A stretch of DNA of 10,272 bases from CAKSQF01 sp964582375 (GTDB lineage Bacteria; Bacillota; Clostridia; Oscillospirales; CAG-272): the NCBI GenBank assembly GCA_964582375.1, contig CAZORL010000043.1:1-10272 (forward strand), in the 5' to 3' direction. The notes beneath the pieces are model-generated. The model made no database searches, was not told the DNA's origin, and saw nothing but the letters and a program-made list of their open reading frames with translations. Shown piece after piece: positions 6,527-10,272 of this stretch. Each line of letters begins with the position of its first letter. The first letter of the stretch is position 1. The translations under genes and the position numbers were made by a program.

Positions 6527-8210
6527 ACTTATGTCTTCTCTTGACGAAAACTACCGTTCCGAGTGCGAGAGAAACAAGCGGTACGGGTGCGCAAAGCAGG
6601 ATCGTATAGGCGACAACGCTCTCGTCGGTCAGTCCGCTGATCGCAAATGTCTCGATCTTCTTCATATCGACCGTATAATCGACGGTCGCTCTGCTCATTA
6701 TGCGCATGGTATAGTACAAAATATCGCCGTTGCAGTAGGACGCCGAGTTGACATATTCGGCATCGGCAAATCCGACCGAGCCGCAAATGAGCGCATAGCT
6801 TACGGTCGTGTTGTCGTTTTGGTTTATCCTGTCGATGACCGAAAGGGTCATAAGTGCGGGCTGATCGCCGCTCGAGTAATCGGTCGTACTCTCGCCCGAG
6901 ATGCCCGATGCGCTTTTGGGTGCAACAAATACGCCGCCGGTCGTTGTGGTCGTACTGTCATCATGGAATCCGTCGGTCTGTCCGAACGCATCGTTTATCG
7001 ACAGCGTCCACGCACCGTCGAAAACGGCAAGCGGCTTGGATGCCATCTCCGAAAACGGGTCGGTCAAATTCGTTCCGATACCGTATTCGTCGGTCTCGTA
7101 GTCCGAAATGAAGGTGTATCCGTCGTGTGAGAGGCTGTTTGCGCCCCCGTCCTTGACCTTGACAGGCTCGACCCTGACGCCGTAATAGTCCTCAATATAT
7201 TCGTGAAGGTTCGGCAGATCGGCATCGCCGTCAACGAAAAACATCGCACTGTGACGGTCGCCGTTCATGAATTTACGAAGGACAGCGATCTCGTCGGTCT
7301 TGCCTCCCCTGCCGACATAGTCGGAGGTCGGTCCGAAGACCACGATAATTCGTGCGGTATCGTCCTCGAAAAGTGCCTTATACTCGGTCGAGAGATCGAT
7401 CTTCTTGGTGACATATCCCGCATTGAAGAAAAGATCGCGAAGTGCGCCCGCTCTGCCGTAATCGGCAAAGATCGAGTCATCAAGGGTGGTATCGTCTCCC
7501 ACGCTCTCGCCGTGACCGCTCGTGAAATAGACTGTCGGATTTTCGCCCGACACGGACAGCAGTGCCATGGTGAAGACCTCGTCTCCGTTAAAACCGTAGG
7601 CGTATCCGGTCTCGCTGTTGAACACGAAGAAGTTGTCACGCTTGTATTTGCGGAAATTGTGGTGCATGATCGGCTCGCCGCTTTCATTTGTCACGACATT
7701 GCCGTCCTTGTCACGCTCGCTCGTGTAGTTGTCGACAATGACCTCCTGCTTCGTGAAGCTCGTGCCGAACGTTGACTTAAATTCCTCAAGCATTTCGGCA
7801 TCCTTTTTGATGTTCAGCGTCTTGACATCCACAAAGCTGTATCGCTCGGCATAAACATCGGCAAGTGCGCTTATGTATTTCATTCCCCAGAGATTGGTCG
7901 TACTGCCGCTGACCGAATTTGAGTATCCCAGCTCGGCGGAGTTCAGCTCGTCCCTGTCGGCAAGAAAATATATCGTTATGTTGTTGCCCTCGGGGTCGAT
8001 CTTGTCAAGCTCCTTCTTGGAGGCGTCCGAGATCTCATTAAAGCCCTCTGTGGTCATATCGACCGTCATTTTTGACCCGAGCGCAAGAGTGAGCACAAGA
8101 TTTATGACAACGACCGCTGCGAGAATGCCCGCTGTAAAGAGCCACGCCGTCGATCTGTGCAGTGCTCTGTTCTTTTCTTTCATTTTATTATTATGGATGT
8201 TGTTGTCCAT
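6525..8210 (-). CDS. GldG-like extracytoplasmic ABC transporter auxiliary protein, first paralogue
   Basis: This 561-residue protein has a short basic N-terminus, a membrane helix at about 22-45, an external domain of roughly 485 residues, a second helix at about 533-555 and a basic tail (VKRRHK). Both ends are therefore predicted inside the cell by the positive-inside rule. The external part shows ITIYFLADRDEL (78-89), TNLWGMKYI (105-113), PTVYFTSGHGESVG (225-238) and KVKDGGANSLSHDG (351-364). A C-terminal block, CGSVGFADAEYVNSASYCNG (476-495), is followed by the usual ILYYTMRIMS. These fit ABC_transp_aux/GldG. A threonine-rich patch at 420-424 looks like a variable loop. The ATG at 8210 follows AAAGGA by 11 bases and starts 21 bases after the permease stop. 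In Bacteroidetes GldG works with GldA and GldF; here the same partners precede it. Substrate and exact role are unknown. Confidence 0.9.
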   Translation of the reverse strand: MDNNIHNNKMKEKNRALHRSTAWLFTAGILAAVVVINLVLTLALGSKMTVDMTTEGFNEISDASKKELDKIDPEGNNITIYFLADRDELNSAELGYSNSVSGSTTNLWGMKYISALADVYAERYSFVDVKTLNIKKDAEMLEEFKSTFGTSFTKQEVIVDNYTSERDKDGNVVTNESGEPIMHHNFRKYKRDNFFVFNSETGYAYGFNGDEVFTMALLSVSGENPTVYFTSGHGESVGDDTTLDDSIFADYGRAGALRDLFFNAGYVTKKIDLSTEYKALFEDDTARIIVVFGPTSDYVGRGGKTDEIAVLRKFMNGDRHSAMFFVDGDADLPNLHEYIEDYYGVRVEPVKVKDGGANSLSHDGYTFISDYETDEYGIGTNLTDPFSEMASKPLAVFDGAWTLSINDAFGQTDGFHDDSTTTTTGGVFVAPKSASGISGESTTDYSSGDQPALMTLSVIDRINQNDNTTVSYALICGSVGFADAEYVNSASYCNGDILYYTMRIMSRATVDYTVDMKKIETFAISGLTDESVVAYTILLCAPVPLVSLALGTVVFVKRRHK

Positions 8211-8231
8211 CGTCAGACCGTTCCTTTCGAC

Positions 8232-8939
8232 TCACGCCCAACGACGCTTTTCATAAACGCGCACGGTCAGGAAAAGGAAGACGAAGGAGATCGAGATGTA
8301 ATACACAAGTGCGTTGACGTCAAAATATCCGTATGTGAAGTTCGAGAGACGCTCCATGAGCGAGAACCAGCTGAGTACCGTGCGGATGACATAGCTGTCG
8401 ATGTAGCTGTTGAATGCTGACGTAAGCACAAAAAAGATGATGATCGCCATCGTAACGAGTGCGGCAACGAGCTGATTTTCAGTCATTGACGACACGAAAA
8501 CGCCGATCGCTATGCAGGCAGCTCCCGCAAGCAGGATAGCAAGCGACGAGCCGAGCAGGACGGCGGTGTTCGGATTGCCGAACTCATAAAGCGTGATAAA
8601 TCCGGTGCATGAGACAAGATACGTCCCGGCAAAAACGGTGTATGCCGCAAAAAACTTCGCAAGCACCATTGCGGCAAGGCTGATCGGTGCGGTGAGGAGC
8701 AACTGCTCTGTGCGTCCCTTCTTCTCATCGGCAAAGAGCTTCATGGTCAGAAGAGGAAGAACGACTATGTAGATCACGAGAAGGATCGAGAAATATGCGG
8801 AGATCGACGAGCTCGCACCCTTTTGCAGAGTGCAGAAGGAGAAGACCAGACCCGCGGCAAGAAGAAATATCGCAACAAATATGTATCCGATCGGGGATAC
8901 GAAATAAGAACGCAGTTCGCGTTTATATACAGCAAGCAT
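8232..8939 (-). CDS. ABC-2 type transporter permease (GldF-like)
   Basis: The 235-residue integral membrane protein has about six hydrophobic segments, near residues 16-36, 48-68, 92-114, 127-149, 155-175 and 210-228. It starts MLAVYKRELRSYFVSPIGYI, the amphipathic entry helix of the GldF/NosY-like ABC-2 permeases. It carries the conserved cytoplasmic loop LLTMKLFADEKKGRTEQLLL (63-82), which probably contacts the ATPase. The end, MERLSNFTYGYFDVNALVYY then VYEKRRW, is also typical. It presumably dimerises to form the membrane part of the transporter, since no second permease gene is present. AAAGGAG lies about 11 bases upstream of the ATG and is encoded within the last codons of the ATPase gene, six bases away. 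Export or a mechanical, non-transport role are both possible for this family. Confidence 0.93.
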   Translation of the reverse strand: MLAVYKRELRSYFVSPIGYIFVAIFLLAAGLVFSFCTLQKGASSSISAYFSILLVIYIVVLPLLTMKLFADEKKGRTEQLLLTAPISLAAMVLAKFFAAYTVFAGTYLVSCTGFITLYEFGNPNTAVLLGSSLAILLAGAACIAIGVFVSSMTENQLVAALVTMAIIIFFVLTSAFNSYIDSYVIRTVLSWFSLMERLSNFTYGYFDVNALVYYISISFVFLFLTVRVYEKRRWA

Positions 8940-8945
8940 TTTCGA

Positions 8946-9962
8946 TCATTCTCCTTTGTTTTCGGCAGTTTCTTTATCTTTTGCGTCTTTTGCGGCATCT
9001 CTGTCGCGGCGACGCTTTTTGCGGACAGGCTCGGGGGTATCAACGACCGCAAGGAAGATATCCTCAAGATTTGCGCCCATCGATTCAAGACCGATCATCA
9101 CCCATCCGTTTGACGCGATCATGCGCGAGAGCGACTTTCTGATGTCAAGCCCCGGCTCGCATTCGACAAGATAGGAGGTCGAGTCGAGATCGTGGTTTCC
9201 GAGTACCTCGGCGTAGATGACACCCGTGGTCGATTTGATCGCCGAGAGCACATCCTTTTGCGGTCCGCAGATCTTGACCGAGAGGCGGCGATTGCCGGAA
9301 AACGCCTTCGATATGTCCTCGGTGCGCTCGTTTGCGACGATGCGTCCCTTGTTTATGATGATTATCCTGTCGCAGACCGCCTGAACCTCGGGCAGAATGT
9401 GAGTCGAAAGGATGACAGTGTGATTTTTGCCGAGTGCCTTGATCAGATTTCGTATCTCGATGATCTGCTTGGGGTCAAGACCGACAGTCGGCTCGTCAAA
9501 TATGATAACACGCGGATTGCCGACAAGTGCCTGTGCAATGCCGACACGCTGACGATAACCCTTCGAGAGGTTGCGTATTACACGATCGTAAACATCGTAA
9601 ATGCGGACAGTCTCGGCGATCTCACGCAAATGCTCGTCGCGACGGAGCGTACAGCCCTTAAGCTCGTATATAAAATTCAGGTATTCGCGCACGGTCATCT
9701 CCATATAGAGCGGCGGCAGTTCGGGCAGATAGCCGATCTGCTTTTTCGCACCGATCGGGTCTTCGAGCACATTCACGCCCCCGACCTCGCAAACACCCTC
9801 AGTGGATGACAAAAATCCGGTTATCATCGACATAGTCGTGGTCTTCCCTGCACCGTTCGGACCGAGAAATCCGACTATCTCGCCCTCCTCAACCGAAAAG
9901 CTGATGTGATCGACCACCCATTTGTCGCCGTATCGCTTTCCGAGATTTTCTACTTTGATCAT
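8946..9962 (-). CDS. ABC transporter ATP-binding protein (GldA-like)
   Basis: The 338-residue ATPase carries all nucleotide-binding motifs. These are Walker A GPNGAGKTT (34-42), signature LSKGYRQR (132-139), Walker B RVIIFDEP (151-158) followed by TVGLDP, and the switch histidine in STH (188). In place of the usual Q-loop glutamine it has GYLPE, with Glu81, which is normal for this GldA/CcmA-like subgroup. Residues about 225-305 form the extra C-terminal domain, ending in the familiar NLEDIF. After that is a highly charged tail rich in Lys, Arg, Asp and Glu (309-338) that most relatives lack or vary. It is cytoplasmic and should power the adjacent permease. The ATG at 9962 is preceded by AAAGGA with eight bases spacing. 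It is the first gene of the five-gene operon, behind the repeat-bearing upstream region. Confidence 0.96.
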   Translation of the reverse strand: MIKVENLGKRYGDKWVVDHISFSVEEGEIVGFLGPNGAGKTTTMSMITGFLSSTEGVCEVGGVNVLEDPIGAKKQIGYLPELPPLYMEMTVREYLNFIYELKGCTLRRDEHLREIAETVRIYDVYDRVIRNLSKGYRQRVGIAQALVGNPRVIIFDEPTVGLDPKQIIEIRNLIKALGKNHTVILSTHILPEVQAVCDRIIIINKGRIVANERTEDISKAFSGNRRLSVKICGPQKDVLSAIKSTTGVIYAEVLGNHDLDSTSYLVECEPGLDIRKSLSRMIASNGWVMIGLESMGANLEDIFLAVVDTPEPVRKKRRRDRDAAKDAKDKETAENKGE

Positions 9963-10022
9963 GGAATTATTCCTTTCGCCTTTTATTTAACAGTTTTTTT
10001 CTTTATAAATTTCATACATTTC

Positions 10023-10031
10023 AGTGTACCA
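10023..10031 (-). promoter_or_regulatory. Candidate extended -10 promoter for the ABC operon
   Basis: The minus strand reads TGGTACACT, an extended -10 element (TGn followed by TACACT, four of six positions). It would start transcripts near 10016, giving a leader of about 55 bases before the ATPase ATG. No good -35 hexamer is seen at 16-18 bases, as is common for extended -10 promoters. A TATAAA at 10008-10003 is an alternative, also without a clear -35. Confidence 0.3.
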
Positions 10032-10035
10032 TATT

Positions 10036-10117
10036 TTTGTAAACAAACTCTGAACAAATGCCCCTTGCAGAGAAAATTCATCTCTTTTTCAGCCATTAAA
10101 GGGTGAAAATTCACACA
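10036..10117. repeat. 82-base tandem repeat, copy 1
   Basis: This copy differs from the next at four of 82 positions, all transitions. It contains three dyads: TTTGTAAACAAA (10036-10047), AGAGA/TCTCT around a 7-base loop (10069-10085), and GTGAAAATTCAC (10103-10114). It is the copy nearest the operon and lies just upstream of the candidate -10 element. Confidence 0.9.
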
Positions 10118-10199
10118 TTTGTAAACAAATTCCGAACAAACGCCCCTTGCAGAGAAAATTCATCTCTTTTTCAGCCATTAAAGGGTGAAAATTCACATA
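10118..10199. repeat. 82-base tandem repeat, copy 2
   Basis: This is a direct, abutting repeat of 10036-10117 with the same three dyads (the third at 10185-10196). A third unit begins at 10200 with the TTTGTAAACAAA dyad and then departs from the repeat. The array is therefore two full units plus a 12-base stub. Confidence 0.9.
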
Positions 10200-10205
10200 T
10201 TTGTA

Positions 10206-10231
10206 AACAAATTTTGTTGAACAACAAATCG
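10206..10231 (-). repeat. 26-base repeat, copy B (inverted copy at 2825-2850)
   Basis: The reverse complement of this stretch matches 2825-2850 at 23 of 26 positions. It overlaps the stub of the third 82-base unit by six bases and includes the dyad TTGTTGAACAA. Together the two copies bracket the ABC operon in inverted orientation. Confidence 0.6.
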
Positions 10232-10272
10232 ACGATGTACCCATCAAATTTCATCCGTGTAGGGGCGATCAT

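Larger units (their letters stand above)
9963..10272. other. Upstream region of the ABC operon: leader, candidate promoter and repeats, no gene
   Basis: This A/T-rich stretch of 310 bases holds no credible coding sequence. From the operon outward it contains an untranslated leader with several A/T runs, a candidate promoter at 10023-10031, and the 82-base tandem repeats at 10036-10199. A third repeat start lies at 10200-10211, followed by the 26-base element shared with the other side of the operon. The window ends in GTGTAGGGGCGATCAT, which resembles the start of a hairpin repeat (GGGGCGATCA would pair with TGATCGCCCC). The possible second arm is cut off by the window edge. Confidence 0.6.

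Noticed and set aside
2962..9962. Gliding motility locus
   Set aside because: Only GldA-, GldF- and GldG-like proteins are present. None of the other gliding or type IX secretion components is seen, and the same family is widespread in non-gliding bacteria.
10069..10090. AGAGA/TCTCT stem followed by a T run as a plus-strand terminator
   Set aside because: The stem is only five base pairs and A/T-rich, too weak for intrinsic termination, and no plus-strand gene ends upstream.
9906..10106. 66-codon plus-strand frame running from the ATPase start into the first repeat
   Set aside because: It begins antisense inside the ATPase gene, its hydrophobic look comes from the T-rich leader, and no ribosome-binding site was seen.
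10036..10211. Possible CRISPR array
   Set aside because: The repeated unit is 82 bases, the units abut without unique spacers, and no cas genes are near.
2825..10231. Transposon or integrated element bounded by the 26-base inverted copies
   Set aside because: There is no transposase or recombinase inside and no visible target duplication. Kept only as a bracketing-repeat observation.

Overview
The window is about half G+C and reads as chromosomal DNA from an anaerobic Gram-positive bacterium. An uncultured gut-type member of Clostridia (Oscillospiraceae or Christensenellaceae-like) is the best guess. The guess rests on three things. The UPF0210/UPF0237 protein pair is common in Firmicutes. 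The ABC ATPase / ABC-2 permease / GldG-like / DUF4340 gene order is familiar from Clostridia. The intergenic sequence resembles dispersed repeats of that group. This is inference from gene families and style; no taxonomic marker gene is present.

All eight credible genes lie on the minus strand, so transcription runs from high to low coordinates. The upstream block (about 9962 down to 2962) is a tight five-gene operon: an ABC ATPase, a six-helix ABC-2 permease, two tandem and divergent GldG-like (ABC_transp_aux) membrane proteins, and a DUF4340 membrane-anchored protein. Junctions are a 6-base gap, a 21-base gap, a short gap with the Shine-Dalgarno directly after the stop codon, and a 4-base TTGA stop/start overlap. 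The ATPase and permease should form the engine in the membrane. The GldG pair and the DUF4340 protein place three large domains outside the cell. The family relates to the GldA-GldF-GldG complex of gliding Bacteroidetes, but its cargo in Firmicutes is unknown and nothing here shows gliding.

A second block (2689 down to 36) follows a 272-base intergenic region. It encodes a lipoprotein with a parvulin (PpiC/PrsA-like) domain, a small ACT-domain protein (UPF0237) and a PFL-fold protein (UPF0210/DUF711). The last two are a well-known conserved pair of unproven function. Gaps of 16 and 25 bases suggest co-transcription. The lipoprotein may assist folding of exported proteins; the ACT protein probably senses a small ligand for its partner.

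The non-coding parts hold the most unexplained structure. Upstream of the ABC operon (9963-10272) are two tandem 82-base repeats plus the start of a third. Each begins with the dyad TTTGTAAACAAA, and the first dyad lies next to a candidate extended -10 promoter. A 26-base sequence at the far edge of this array recurs in inverted orientation (23 of 26 identical) in the 2690-2961 gap, so the two copies bracket the operon. That gap also contains a 12-bp perfect hairpin and a 7-bp dyad over a weak candidate promoter. I found no tRNA, rRNA, CRISPR array, transposase or phage gene.
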